From Astrocystis sublimbata (lineage: Eukaryota > Ascomycota > Sordariomycetes > Xylariales > Xylariaceae): a stretch of 64,000 nucleotides of DNA. Numbering within the stretch: the first letter of the stretch is position 1; each line of letters begins with the position of its first letter. The notes beneath the pieces are model-generated. The model saw only the letters and a list, made by a program, of their open reading frames with translations. It was not told where the DNA came from and searched no databases. Position numbers and translations under genes: made by a program. The stretch covers positions 186,001-250,000 of the forward strand of contig JAJNNY010000055.1 of NCBI GenBank assembly GCA_022453515.1. The letters are read 5' to 3'. Of the stretch, positions 1 through 10,825 are shown piece after piece.

Positions 1-895
1 CGAGCAGAGAGAGGTTGGAGAAGAAGAGTAAATGACGTTGAAAAGAATGCGGGAGGTATGACTAACCAGAACTAAATTAGGTACTCGAGCCCACGCAGCC
101 CACGCAAGCGTATACGAGAAGCTAATGTGGCCAGCATGGCCTGATTATAATAATGCAATAGATGCATGGAGTGCATATATGGATGTGGCATGACATCAGG
201 TAGCTAGAAAAACGAAGATAGAAAAACGAAGATAGAAGGATGAAGATAGAAGTATGAAGATAGAAAGATGAAGATAGAAGGATGAAGATAGAAGGATAAA
301 GATAGAAGGATAAAGATAAAAGGATAAAGATAAAAGGATGCCGGGAATAGTCACAAAAAGACGGTAAAAACTGGATTGATGGTGTACTTCTGATTGATGA
401 AAAGTAAACAAACCTTTCAGCAGAAGATCTATAGAAAACTACCTAGCTATTTGTGGAGATATTGTGTATGTCTACGTCATTACGAGATCTTGGCTAACAG
501 CAGGTGCCTCCAGACTCTGGCAGGGAATTTGGGCTGCTATCTATTTACCTAGACACATGGCACCCCTTGAAAGGTGCTATCAGCATATGTACGAAATAGA
601 AGCGCACGTGCGAATTCAAAGGTACGCAAATATACGAAATATAAGGTTCATAGGTATACGCTGGCGTGTGCCCGTATGTGCGAATAAAGAAATTAAAGGG
701 CATATGACACAAAAGAAAACATTACCTAAGCAATAGGCCACCGTATACCTCTTCAACACGTATTACTCACAAACCTCCAACTTCCCGGTCTGCCAGGTAT
801 GCTTATTTCAACACAACCCTCAGGACTCAGATTGGCGATTAGATCCTAAACCACAACGACTTATTTGACAATCATTCTTATCGCAGTCAATCATC
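1..895. other. Left-edge non-coding region
   Basis: No convincing gene was found before 896. The short open frames here (for example 464-736) have no recognisable domain and an amino-acid make-up typical of chance frames. The one clear structure is the purine-rich minisatellite at 205-340. The last 100 bases are presumably the promoter and 5' leader of the gene starting at 896. Confidence 0.5.
205..340. repeat. Polypurine minisatellite, about 14-bp period
   Basis: About ten imperfect copies of a 14-base unit (consensus GAAGATAGAAGGAT) stand head to tail. Copies drift from GATGAAGATAGAAG towards GATAAAGATAAAAG at the right end. One strand is almost purely purine. The reverse frame through it gives a meaningless Ser/Phe/Leu/Ile-rich peptide, so I treat it as non-coding. 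Confidence 0.85.
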
Positions 896-2026
896 ATGGC
901 TTCCTCTCTTGATAAGGAATCTACCAATCCCGAAATGCCTACACTGCTTACCCTGGACACCAAATCTAGTCGGACGCGCACCTCGAAAACCCGTCGCGCC
1001 ATCCTCATTCTCCTGTCCCTCGCCGCTGCCGCCTTCTACTTCTACCGAAACGGCATTCCCTTCTACCAAACACCCACCTCTACACTTATTGTGCCTGAAT
1101 GGCCTGAAGACCCAATAGAGCGTCAGCCATTTGAGCCTCTCATGCGCTACAGCCTCGGCTACGGCAAGGCCGCTTGCTGGCAGAACGGTGGGGTGTGGAT
1201 CAAAGACCTCACGCCCGTGGAGCTGTCTGCCCTAGGTATCAATCGCTTCGAGGACACGCCCCGCGCGCTCGAACAGGCGGACGAGGACGCATTTTGCAAG
1301 CGCCTTCGCATGTACGGCGCAAGTTTCTGGCAGCTGCCGCCACAATGGTCCGAGGGTACCTTATGGTGCCCAGCTATAGATTATTGTGCTCAGCCGACGA
1401 AGAATATGAGGCTCAGCGTGGGCTTTCCGACTAGCGGTGGTGTGTGGACGCTCAATATGGACCATGATTTGGAAGCGCTGTATTACCCGCAGATTAGGGG
1501 CCTCCAAAACGCGCTCACGATGGACGAGAGGTGCGAGGTTATCAAGGATCTAGGCGGCCGTTTCTGTGAAGATATCCAGACGTGCCCAGAGATGGCTCCT
1601 TTATTGGAACCGTATGCAGGGCCTTTCAGCGACAGCCAGACAGAGGGTGTTTCTAAGATACTTTCTCATCTTGCAGGGTCTACAGGCGACGGCCAGGCAG
1701 AGGCGGTTACTAAGATACTTTCTTATCTTACAGGGCCTATAGGCGACGACCAGGCAGAAATCGTTGCTAAGATACTTTCTCATCTTGCAGGGCCTTTCAG
1801 CGACAGTCAGGCAGAAGGCATTGCTCAGATACTTTCTTATTTTGCATGGCTTATAGGCGACGACCAGGCAAAAATCCTTGCTAATCTACTTTTTCATCTT
1901 GCAGAGCCTCTAGGCGACGGCCAGGCAAAAATCCTTGCTAAAATGCTTTTTTATCTTATAGAGTATAGAGGCGACCGCCAGGCAGAAAGTGTTGCTGAGA
2001 TGTTTTCTCGTCTTGGAGTCGTATAG
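896..2026 (+). CDS. Single-pass membrane protein with seven C-terminal 19-residue repeats, unknown function
   Basis: An uninterrupted 376-residue frame. Residues about 33-52 form one hydrophobic segment after a basic stretch, suggesting a type II membrane protein. Residues about 80-240 are Cys- and Trp-containing and probably lumenal. From residue 242 to 374 there are seven head-to-tail 19-residue units of the pattern G-[PS]-x-[SG]-D-x-Q-[AT]-E-x-[VI]-x-K-[IM]-L-[SF]. The HxxHC pair of UstYa proteins is absent, and the repeats have no Lys-Arg sites, so this is neither an oxidase of that family nor an obvious RiPP precursor. It is the first of a row of + strand genes leading into the tyrosinase and UstYa genes, so a role in that cluster is possible. 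I do not recognise the family. Confidence 0.7.
   Translation: MASSLDKESTNPEMPTLLTLDTKSSRTRTSKTRRAILILLSLAAAAFYFYRNGIPFYQTPTSTLIVPEWPEDPIERQPFEPLMRYSLGYGKAACWQNGGVWIKDLTPVELSALGINRFEDTPRALEQADEDAFCKRLRMYGASFWQLPPQWSEGTLWCPAIDYCAQPTKNMRLSVGFPTSGGVWTLNMDHDLEALYYPQIRGLQNALTMDERCEVIKDLGGRFCEDIQTCPEMAPLLEPYAGPFSDSQTEGVSKILSHLAGSTGDGQAEAVTKILSYLTGPIGDDQAEIVAKILSHLAGPFSDSQAEGIAQILSYFAWLIGDDQAKILANLLFHLAEPLGDGQAKILAKMLFYLIEYRGDRQAESVAEMFSRLGVV
1619..2017 (+). repeat. Coding minisatellite, 7 x 57 bp
   Basis: Seven in-frame tandem units of 57 bases inside the preceding gene. Each unit contains a GGCGAC-(x)-GCCAGGCAG-like segment and ends near ACTTTCTCATCTTGCA. Units 1 and 4 are the most alike (both begin GGGCCTTTCAGCGACAG), pointing to duplication of multi-unit blocks. 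Confidence 0.9.
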
Positions 2027-3361
2027 TAACAGGTAGATGAGAATGCTACAATTTGATTTAGACTACGGCGCACTCCTCTCATTACATTACCCGCAAGGCT
2101 CACAGTAGGGCTGAGGGCGCGAGTGCAGCGCATCCTGGTTGTTCTCCTCGGCTATACTCCTCGTCTTTCTGTTGCCGTACGACTCTATGTAATAGTGGTA
2201 TGCTGAGCCTTCAAGGTACCTTATACAGCTGAAGTAGAAAATGGACGCTGCAAATACACCCGCATCACTACCGAATCGAAGCAAGTCTCTTTTTTAAATG
2301 GCTGTAGGAATATCGGGCCAACATGTCTTGGAGTGCAGTGTTAGTGTGACATCCCAGCGCAACGACGCTTCAAATTTCGATGAGTTGGCATTGCCGAAGA
2401 GCAGTCTGCCTCCAAGCTTTCAGTCTTGGTTCCTATAAATTGCGAATTTCCTTGTTCGCAGAAGCAGCCCGTCTTTCTCTTGTTTCAGTCATCCCCGTAA
2501 GCAAAAGCCTTCTAGATATATATTTACCATACCTTGTGTGTGCACCTGCTGCATCGAGCCATCCCATTAAGCTCTTCTAATCTTACCCCAGTAACACCAC
2601 CTGCCTGTCCAACGCACAGGCAGACGTCTCGTACGCCTCCTCGCACGGCGCCCGGCTTCCAGAGCGTCAACCTCGTCCCGAATGGCGAGTACAAATGCGC
2701 CGGCGCACCCAGCGCCAAAGTCGCAAGCATAAGTCCCACTGCGGTGTTACGTCTTTTCGACGGCATGATGTGCTCGGACAGGGCGCCCGATTAGAAAAGG
2801 GGTGGAAGCTCAGGGTGTGTCGTTGAGGCAGCGTCGGGGGCTGGGTGGATGAGTTTCGGGGTTGATATCGTGTAAGAAGGATGGCTAAATCGGGACTATA
2901 CAAGCCACAGCAGGCAATCAAAATGAATGGGATGAAGCAACTCCCATTCACTTTGTTTCTTTTCCTTGAGTGTCTTCAAACATATAAATCTTGACTTCGA
3001 AAGTTCTTGTTCAACGTGATCGGACCTCTAAAGTTGCGTACTCGCTACCCCAAATATTCCGAGCACATGAATTTATATCAACATCTCCCACCTGGGTGGG
3101 TAATGACTTACTTAAGCAAAATCCCACACTGTGACGACGTCTACAGCCAGCCGCCGTATCTTGTGTACATTCGTACCACCTAATCTCATCAATGCTCATT
3201 CCTTCTTATTACTTCCCACTGATAATGTCATAACAGGTCTCCGTGCTTGTTTTCATCGGCAAAACCGAGCTACGTAGCGATTATATTACTTCTGCATCTT
3301 ACATCGAGGCATCGTCAATGAGATTATCTTTGTCCTCTTCACGGGCTCTGATTCGAAAATT
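2027..3361. other. Intergenic region
   Basis: About 1.3 kb with only short frames lacking recognisable motifs on both strands. I see nothing assignable. The 3' side should hold the tyrosinase promoter. Confidence 0.5.
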
Positions 3362-4601
3362 ATGTTTTCATCAGTCAAATATGAATGCGACAATGGGGAA
3401 TCCAGTGCCGAGCCTCTCTTAGAGAAAATTGAAAGAAGAGTTTTGCCCTCATTCTTGCGCAAGCATTGTGTCACGATATCCATCGCTGCTATCACGTTTG
3501 TTGTCCTTTCGGCCGCTATCTGGACTTTGAGGGGCCATGCATTCTGGACCAGCACCAGAGACGGCTCATGTATGCTAGCGGCTGCTCGTCGCGAATGGCG
3601 GTCGCTGAACAGTCGTCAGCGCCTGGAGTACCTTCGTGCAGTCAAGTGTCTCTCGACAATCCCCTCAAACATCTGCAACGGAACTTTGCACGACGAGTTC
3701 GCATACATACACCGCAACATTGGAGACTATTGTACGTTTTTATGTTTCCAGTGCCCCCATTTTGAATTCTGCTGATGGTTCACAGCTCATGAAGCAGCCC
3801 CGTTCTTGCCATGGCATCGGTACTTCATACACATCTATGAGCAAACCTTGAAAGAGCGCTGCCATTATACCGGAACTCTTCCGTGAGTACCATTGCCTCC
3901 GGCCTGAGTTGAACTGACACTTGACTAGGTACTGGGATTGGACACAAGATTGGGCGAATCTTACCCAGGCGCCTATTTGGAGCGCTGTGGAGGGATTCGG
4001 GGGAAACGGTGACTCGGACCACCCTGCTCCTGTTGGTGGCGGCTATTGCGTTCAAGATGGACCGTTTGCAGGGCTGCAAGTCCAATATTACAACGAGGAC
4101 TGGAGGCCGCACTGTCTATCACGAGGTTTTCTAGCAGCAGAGAGCTATCTCGAACATTTCGGAGCACATCGATTGAATAGCAGTGCCATAGCCAGCGTGC
4201 TGGATATACCCGATTATTTCAGGTTTCTCTTAATGCTGGAAGATGGTCCACACTCCGCAATTCCAATTATCGTCCGCGGGGATTTTTCGCGCTTCACTGC
4301 TCCTAACGGTACGTTGAAACCCATTTTCTCATCTTTTTATCGTCTCCCTCGAACTCTATTGATTGTGCACCTAGACCCGATCTTCTTTCTTCACCACGCG
4401 CAGCTTGATCGACTCTGGTGGCAATGGCAAAGTGCACACCCCGATCGTACCCTGGCCTACCATGGCCCATCCCGCCATAATTCAACCAAAGCGGCGCAGC
4501 TCACAGACCTCATTGAAATGGCCGGGCTTGCCCCCAACGTCCAGGTCAGTTCGGTAATGGCTACGAACAGCAGGCTGCTATGCTATGAGTATCAGGATTA
4601 A
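3362..4601 (+). CDS. Membrane-anchored tyrosinase, UstQ-like
   Basis: Four exons (3362-3731, 3786-3882, 3929-4308, 4375-4601) encode 357 residues. The three introns are canonical and restore the family motifs exactly at the joints. A hydrophobic segment at residues about 36-58 anchors the protein. The CuA site is visible as a His in YIH, then SHEAAPFLPWHRYF, and the C-x-Y-x-G-x-LPYWDW block follows. The CuB site contains GPH and DPIFFLHHAQLDRLWW. The canonical HNxxH of CuB is only partly present (GPHSAIP), as I recall for fungal tyrosinases of RiPP clusters. The family hydroxylates or oxidises tyrosine; UstQ is the ustiloxin-cluster homologue. Its place beside two UstYa genes and a Tyr-containing precursor suggests action on the core peptide. 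Confidence 0.9.
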
Positions 4602-5581
4602 ATGGTGTGTAGCATTCTGTGTTTCTGCATGGATGGAAATTCTTGGGATATTAGAGTGTGATATATTTCCAGATATGTATATGAAGGCACCGCGGTGGAT
4701 CGGAAACCTTGTCATGTAAGCTGCATATGAGTACCCTGCATATGCTTCCTTTTAAATACCTTGTTTTCTTGGATACTCGAGATACTGTAACCTAAGCTGC
4801 GTATCTAGTCGCCCTATATGGTGTACGAGTTGGAGAAAAAGCTTGCGAGGCTTCTGCGAGGTCGAGTGAGGCAGCTTTGATATTGTAAAGAATTTCCAAT
4901 CGAGCAAATCAGGCTGGATTACCTATCACCACGTTATGCGCTTACATGTAAGGTATGATTCTCTACTCACGATTAGCTCCTACGAGCCGCCCCCAGCCTT
5001 AGTCCGCGACCCAATGCAAAGCTCGGCTGGTTGTTGGAGCGCGGCACAGTGTAGCCTGGAATCGGCGTTCTTAGGCGTCTACGCACATGGGCACATAGAA
5101 CTGAATCCAATATTACAACACATCTTTGAGCGAGAGCCTTTCTCTGCAAGTAGTTGGATCGCCATATATACTTCCTACAACGGTGGCCCCCACTGACAGC
5201 AAGCGCGGGACGCCCCCTCGTACATATAATCATCCCCTGTAATTCAATGCCTTACCTTACCCCGCGAGTCGCCTTATCTACTGATCCTACCCTGGGCTAT
5301 ATGCATGAGTGGAATATCGACAGGGATGAAAGAAGGTCCCTTTTGTGAAGCGTTTCAATAATGAGGGTGGGTGTTCGAATAGTGTCCTATCCTGTTACAT
5401 GCAATAATGTTCAAACTGACCGAAGCAGGCTCAGAACGCTTAATGATGAGGTGAGATATGTATTCGGAACTGTCATGGAGACAAGTATCGTCATCCTTAT
5501 TCTTCACGACCGGCCAGATCAACCAGCTGTGCTGTTTCTTCAGTCAAGCCACTTCTGTTGCGTCCCTGCTCTTCCCTGGCA
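4602..5581. other. Intergenic region
   Basis: About 1 kb between the tyrosinase stop and the next start. Short frames exist on both strands but none shows a domain. I see no RNA gene or repeat. Confidence 0.5.
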
Positions 5582-6452
5582 ATGGCTCCGTATCATCCTC
5601 TACCTCAAAGCCCTGGATCGCTCAACACTATGAACGATCTGAGTGCAGACACGCTTGCGCCCAACAAGCGACTACGAGGACGTTTGATAACATGTGGAGG
5701 AGTAGTGCTTGCCTTCGCTATCGTCTTCTGGCTGAGCCAGCGACTGTGGATGGCACAAGAATGGGTTCCACCTCAGCTGGGTACTATTCCATGCATCATA
5801 ACGCCCAGCTCATACTGACTTTATGCCAAATTAGCACGTACCAATAGACTTGATACGGTCTACAAGCGATTCTGGTGGAACACTGCGTATAGCCCAGCAA
5901 ATCGCTCTGATGCTGACCTTCTCTGGGACGAAATCAACCCGGCGCATGGTATCGTCAGCGTGGATCGGGAATGGGCAGCAACTCAAGGCTGGCCCCTGAG
6001 CCTTCACCCCCCAGGTGACAAGACGAAGGCTGTATATTTACTCGAAGCATATCACTTACTGCACTGCATAGTATGTCAGAACACATACCAACGGAGACTT
6101 CAACTGACTTGGGCAGCGTATTATGAGACTGACTTTCTGGGAGGCAATCGATGGGAAATCTTTTACATACCACCCAGGACCGCATTTAGACCATTGTTTT
6201 GATGCTTTACGGCAAAACATACAATGTAATGCGGATAATACGCCGCTGTACTCGTTTGGTGACCATACGGCTGGTGACGGACAGCTCCATCGGTGCAATG
6301 ATTGGGAACAACTGCGAACCTGGGCCGCTGCTAATACGGCATGTTATCGTGACAGTGTCGAGGACATACCGCTTAGGGAGCATTTTGGATTCTGTCGAAA
6401 TGATAGTAACGATGGTGTCAAAGATATTGAATATGGAGCTATTGTCGAATAA
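5582..6452 (+). CDS. UstYa/DUF3328-family oxidase, first copy
   Basis: Three exons (5582-5780, 5835-6070, 6117-6452) encode 256 residues. A basic N-terminus is followed by a transmembrane segment at about 36-53, then a lumenal domain. Both diagnostic HxxHC motifs are present, H-L-L-H-C at 140-144 and H-L-D-H-C at 168-172. Both introns carry CTGAC-type branch sites and the splices keep frame. UstYa-type enzymes are thought to be metal-dependent oxidases that form ether or C-C macrocyclic links or desaturations in fungal RiPPs and cyclic peptides, acting in the secretory pathway. With the second copy at 8106-8989 it brackets the precursor gene, as expected for dikaritin clusters that use a UstYa/UstYb pair. 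Confidence 0.92.
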
Positions 6453-7259
6453 GAGGCTGGTTCCATGGGGGTGTAAACATTCTTTCAAGTTCAACTTCGG
6501 TACATACATGGCTCTAAACGATCAAATTAACTAAACCATCCGGTGTTGGTTGGTTGTTTCTCATATTGGTTGATCTAGATCACGTATAATCGATTAGGAT
6601 TAATACTACTTATTAAAGTGTCTCATAAGTTGGTATACCATGGCTTCCTTTGGACTATTCAGGATCTAGCTTTAGACGCTCGATCAGAGTAGACTATTAT
6701 CGAATGATGTAAGACTTGGAGCCCGAAAAGCAGTACTACCTGGGGGCTCGACTTCGGTATGTGAATGTGATATGTAGCCAAGAAAGCAAGGAATACAAGG
6801 GTGGCTCGCGACCGAAGGTCCGACCCCTTGAACGGCGAGGTGAACGTAAAACAAACGATCATCCAGATACGACGTGAGAGCTTGAAATGCGAAGGAGGGC
6901 ACATGCAACATTGCTACGTGAAGTGCGCTTGGGCATTGGGAATATTTGACCGAAACCACGTAAGTACGGTAAGCTCTATAGACCACAATAATTAAGTGCT
7001 TTCAACAAATGTCATGTTATGATCTAAATGATTATCCATCCGAGTTCCCGTATACAAGACTGGTCTACGTCTTCGTCCAACGTGTATATAAACTAGTTGG
7101 TCCCTGCCCTTCACGTTACCCCCTCTCACCATTGAATCACGTTCCCAAGTCCGAGTAACGCGAGCCTTGAAATTTTTTGGCCTCAGAACACACCAATATT
7201 TGGCACAGCCTCTCTTCTTGATCTCAGAATCAATCTCAGCGATAATACACGCTCTCAAC
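6453..7259. other. Intergenic region upstream of the precursor gene
   Basis: About 0.8 kb without a supported gene. Only the TATA-like box at 7085-7092 stands out. It serves as promoter region and 5' leader of the precursor. Confidence 0.5.
7085..7092 (+). promoter_or_regulatory. TATA box of the precursor gene
   Basis: A perfect TATATAAA lies 168 bases before the precursor start codon. The leader after it is pyrimidine-rich (CCCTTCACG, CCCCCTCTCACC). Position and strength suit a highly expressed small secreted peptide gene. No transcript data support it. Confidence 0.45.
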
Positions 7260-7544
7260 ATGCAGCTCATGTCGACGGTGCTTTTTGGTCTTCTGGCCAG
7301 TGCTGCGCCGTTGAGCTCAAGCCGTACGAGTAGATTGCACACGTACCAATCTACACTTTTGCGCTGACAAGGTTTAGATAGCATGAATTCGGATGAGGTT
7401 GACTTCAACCTGGTGGGGGACACCTACAAACGCACAATCAAAGACCCTGGTGAGGTGGAATCTGCTCTGGTGGGTGACCTTTACAAGCGTACTGTCAATA
7501 GTGCTGAAGAGGTGAACTTCGATCGCATGGGGGACACATACTGA
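7260..7544 (+). CDS. Dikaritin-type RiPP precursor peptide with three Kex2-spaced core repeats
   Basis: Two exons (7260-7323, 7378-7544) encode 76 residues. The intron is canonical, with GTACGAG, a GCTGACA branch site and TTTAG; the alternative acceptor four bases on gives an immediate stop. Residues 1-16 form a signal peptide ending in ASA. Three units with an exact 19-residue period follow. Each has a Glu-Val pair (28-29, 47-48, 66-67) and, ten residues after the Glu, a Tyr (38, 57, 76). Cores read LVGDTY, LVGDLY and RMGDTY. Units 1 and 2 end in Lys-Arg (39-40, 58-59), the Kex2 signal; unit 3 ends at the stop codon. A signal peptide, dibasic-spaced repeats, a Tyr-containing core and flanking UstYa genes are the hallmarks of dikaritin precursors. 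The core is not ustiloxin, phomopsin, asperipin or victorin as I know them. Confidence 0.88.
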
Positions 7545-8105
7545 GGGAATAGATATTTTTCCTCCAATGGGTCGTTGGAATATGAGATCTTCGTACATGT
7601 ATGCTAGAAATATTCGAGGCACGCCAGGCCTAGGTTCGCTCATGGCCCCGGCATTGAACCTATAGCTAAATCATGATCTGACCACCCATTACTGAGCTCT
7701 GCCGGACACGGTAACATTGACGATGAGGAGCATGTAGCATTGTGAATCCTATACCACTTTGATCTGGCCTCAAGCGATGTTGCCCAGTTATGCCGTGAGC
7801 ATGCAATGCTGTGGTATTAAAAGGACTCTGCATGTGAAGCTGCTGATCTCTAGCTAACCAGGCAACTAGGCAGCCAGATGCCTATTCACATTCAGTTGGA
7901 CCGTGATCAAGATTAAACAATATATCAAAATTCGACTTATACCCCAGGGGTGTACCGTTTTCAGGCCCCGATAGACCTAGGTGGTCAAAGACTGACAACT
8001 TCTTTTTATTCATGAGACTTCTTACTCTCCGACTTGCCAAACCATCCTGTTCGCTGTTTCTAACCCATCTTCATCACTTTGTTCGGAACATCATCGTTCC
8101 AAACC
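7545..8105. other. Intergenic region
   Basis: About 560 bases between precursor and second UstYa gene. No coding signal or repeat was seen. It should contain the precursor terminator and the next promoter. Confidence 0.5.
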
Positions 8106-8989
8106 ATGTCTCGGCAGTGGCGTGGCAGCCCGTGGTACTCGAAACTCGAGACCGATACTGACGCGAGCGATAATACACCATGGACGAAAAGTATAGGGCC
8201 ATTCACAGTGCTTGCATCAATATTTTGTATTTTTGTCTTTAGCACGGGCTGGATGTTCGGGTCAGCGAGCGCACGATCAACGGCGACACTCAACAACGTC
8301 ATACCATCTTGTAAGTAGCATGCTGCTCCATCCAATGAACTGCAGAGTAATATTTTGATGCGTTGCGGCACAGTGCCTATCACAGGTCTATCGCGTCAGC
8401 GGGTGATGGCCCGCCCCGAGATGCAAGCTACACCCCCTGCCGATGGTAGCCATGAACCTGCATGGGACAAGCTCATTCCAAGTGAGTCAATCCTACGCAA
8501 ACTGGACGCCTTACTGAGCTCGATAGGCGGACTTGGCTACGTCAAGAACCTTGATCTATCACCCGACGTTTCTGTGATTGCCGTCTTTCACCAGCTTCAT
8601 TGCCTGGTAAATGCTACCCTAGAGTTTGCCGCACAAGGCGGTGCACTCACTATTATGAGAATGACTCTAACGACCGGGAATAGTACACTATTCGCCGTGC
8701 ATACTACGCTGCATATGCCGCCTCAACTGGACAAGAGTTCAATCATGCCGGCGTACGCGAGCCTGAACACATTGCCCACTGTTTCGACTATATGCAGCAG
8801 ACCCTAGTCTGCGTTGCAGACATTGGCATTGAGCCCCTGGACCAAGGACATAACCCGGATATCATATTCGAGCGACAGTGCCGCGACTTTGGTGAGATTC
8901 AGGAGTGGGCTGCGCACTGGCGTGTCATGAACGGATCAGGCTTCATTTTCGATGCTCCATTGCCTGTCACGGTGGCCAACAAGGCTTAG
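8106..8989 (+). CDS. UstYa/DUF3328-family oxidase, second copy (UstYb-like)
   Basis: Four exons (8106-8310, 8374-8481, 8527-8606, 8684-8989) encode 232 residues. The first acceptor has an in-frame alternative 12 bases downstream (8386). A transmembrane segment spans about 33-52. The HxxHC motifs are H-Q-L-H-C at 126-130 and H-I-A-H-C at 160-164, the second followed by FDYMQQTLVC. The PSGLGYV block, close to the usual PxGxGFV of the family, appears only after removing the 45-nt intron. Sequence is well diverged from the first copy, so this is an old pair rather than a recent duplication. The pair probably installs the cross-link in the precursor core. Confidence 0.9.
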
Positions 8990-9324
8990 CTACTAGAGAC
9001 AAGAGCGCGGTTGAGGCTAGATGTGTATCTCCATTTATACTAGAAAGTGTAGAGATACGAAGGTGATGAATTCGATCTGATGCTACCTCTCTGAATCTAA
9101 CATGTATAGAAGCTCTTTGTGGCCTTTCCAGGCAAAAGACTTCTCCAGACTCCCTTACTCTCACTCATTCCAGGCGTCAGGCAGCAGCCTCTAATCATAT
9201 CACGGAGAGAGACCTCACTCCGTAGACCCAAGTTTCATTCCTTCCGTTCGGAACAATCTATCCCTACCTGCTGTATTGCTACGAGCTACATCAAGCTTCA
9301 TGTTCAAAACTATTCAATACAGTC
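8990..9324. other. Short intergenic region
   Basis: About 335 bases with no gene or repeat that I can support. Confidence 0.5.
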
Positions 9325-10825
9325 ATGGCTCAGCGCATCGATCATTTGGCTGCTATAATTAGTACTGCCTGTAACACAATCGCAGGAGAGCTTGACCAAA
9401 ACAACCTTCCGCATCCATCCTTCGACGCAGAAGGGCCATTGACATTGAAGTTGTCACCACAGGCAGAGCGGGCCCGTAGTACCGCACTTGATACTCTCCA
9501 AGAACTCCTAGATCTTCTTCAAGGGCCAATCGCCTGTATGCTCCCCAAGGCATGTAAACACGGCAACCAAGCAGCCTCGCTCGTGAGGGGAGACAGCTGA
9601 CAGGACGCTAGTACAATGCCACCAGCCTCCAGGTAATCTCGCGCCGAGATATTGTCCTCAAGGTCCCGATACAAGGATCTATCTCCTTATCAGAACTTGC
9701 CGAAGCTACAGATCTCCATGTCACTAACCTTCAGCGTATCATACGATATGCCATGTCTTTTCATAGACTGTTTACAGAGCCAGAAGAAGGGTTTATAGCA
9801 CATTCAGCGGGATCTAAAAAACTTGCGACAGATGACTTTGCCCGCGCTGGGCTGGCCCAGTCGATGGATGACTTCTACCGCGCTTTTGCCAGAGTACGTC
9901 ACCCACTTCCAAGTCAAAGAACTTAACAGTGATCCACCGCTGACCCAATATAGACAGCGGACGCGCTTGACAGCTTCAAAGACTCGGAGCCCAACCACAC
10001 TGTATGTTGTATACCCTCAGAACCATCTTCGTCATTACAGCATACCAAGACATAATTACATATCAGGGATTTGCGTTAGCCCACGCCACCGACAAAAGCA
10101 TGTTTGATTTTCTTCGCTCGGAGCCTTCCAAAGCTAGTCAGTTTAGTAAAGCGATATGTTTCTTTTCAGCAGGCATTCCCGAATACTCAGAAACAAACCT
10201 CGTAGAGAGCTATGACTGGGGCTCACTCGGCGCAGGCACCGTCGTAGATGTCGGTGGCGCGGACGGGTACGTCAGTCGAGCACTCAGTAAGGCGTACCCC
10301 TTACTGGAGTTCATAGTCGAGGATCTGCCAGAAGTCGTTGCAAACACGAAACTACTTCCTGTAGCGACCAATAGTGCTCGTGTTCGGCACCAAGTCTACG
10401 ACTTCTTTTCACCACAGCCGGTGCACGCGGCAGATGTCTATTTGTTCCGTTGGGTGTTTCACGACTGGCCAGATCATTATGTTGTAAGGATTTTGCGAGA
10501 ACAGATACCTGCCTTGCGCCCAGGGGCACGGATTCTCGTGAACGAGAGCTTGAGTCCGCCGCATGGAGCCCTGCCCCTTACTTTGCAGCGTTCTGTATGG
10601 TATGTTGAAATTCACCCCTATGTCGGAATTTGACTTATAATGATTAACTGTAATAGTCACATTGACTCCATCATGATGGCAACCAACAACTCACGGCTGC
10701 GGTCAATGGCTGAATGGCAAAGCATCTTTCGCGAAGCCGATCCTCGGTTTCATACTGTTCGACGTCTCTCAGGGGCAGAGGGCGATGCTCTTGCTATACT
10801 TGAGGTTATGTGGATGGGTGAGTGA
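9325..10825 (+). CDS. SAM-dependent O-methyltransferase (COMT-like)
   Basis: Five exons (9325-9549, 9612-9893, 9954-10001, 10067-10599, 10657-10825) encode 418 residues. The N-terminal half holds the winged-helix dimerisation region (SLSELAEATDL, IIRYAM, then LFTEPEEGFIAHS). The C-terminal half has SAM motif I VVDVGGADGY and the catalytic FHDWPDH, whose His is the general base in this family. The first intron needs a GC donor (AAG|GCATGT) with a CTAG acceptor; the nearby GT donors break the frame or give a 29-nt intron. Next to the precursor and UstYa genes it may methylate a phenolic oxygen of the oxidised peptide. It could instead act on another metabolite. Confidence 0.88.

Noticed and set aside
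464..736. 90-residue open frame at the left edge
   Set aside because: No domain, no conserved context and chance-like composition.
1619..2017. Tandem repeats as a possible RiPP precursor
   Set aside because: The 19-residue units lack dibasic Kex2 sites, the protein has a membrane anchor and no cleavable signal peptide. The peptide at 7260-7544 fits the precursor role far better.
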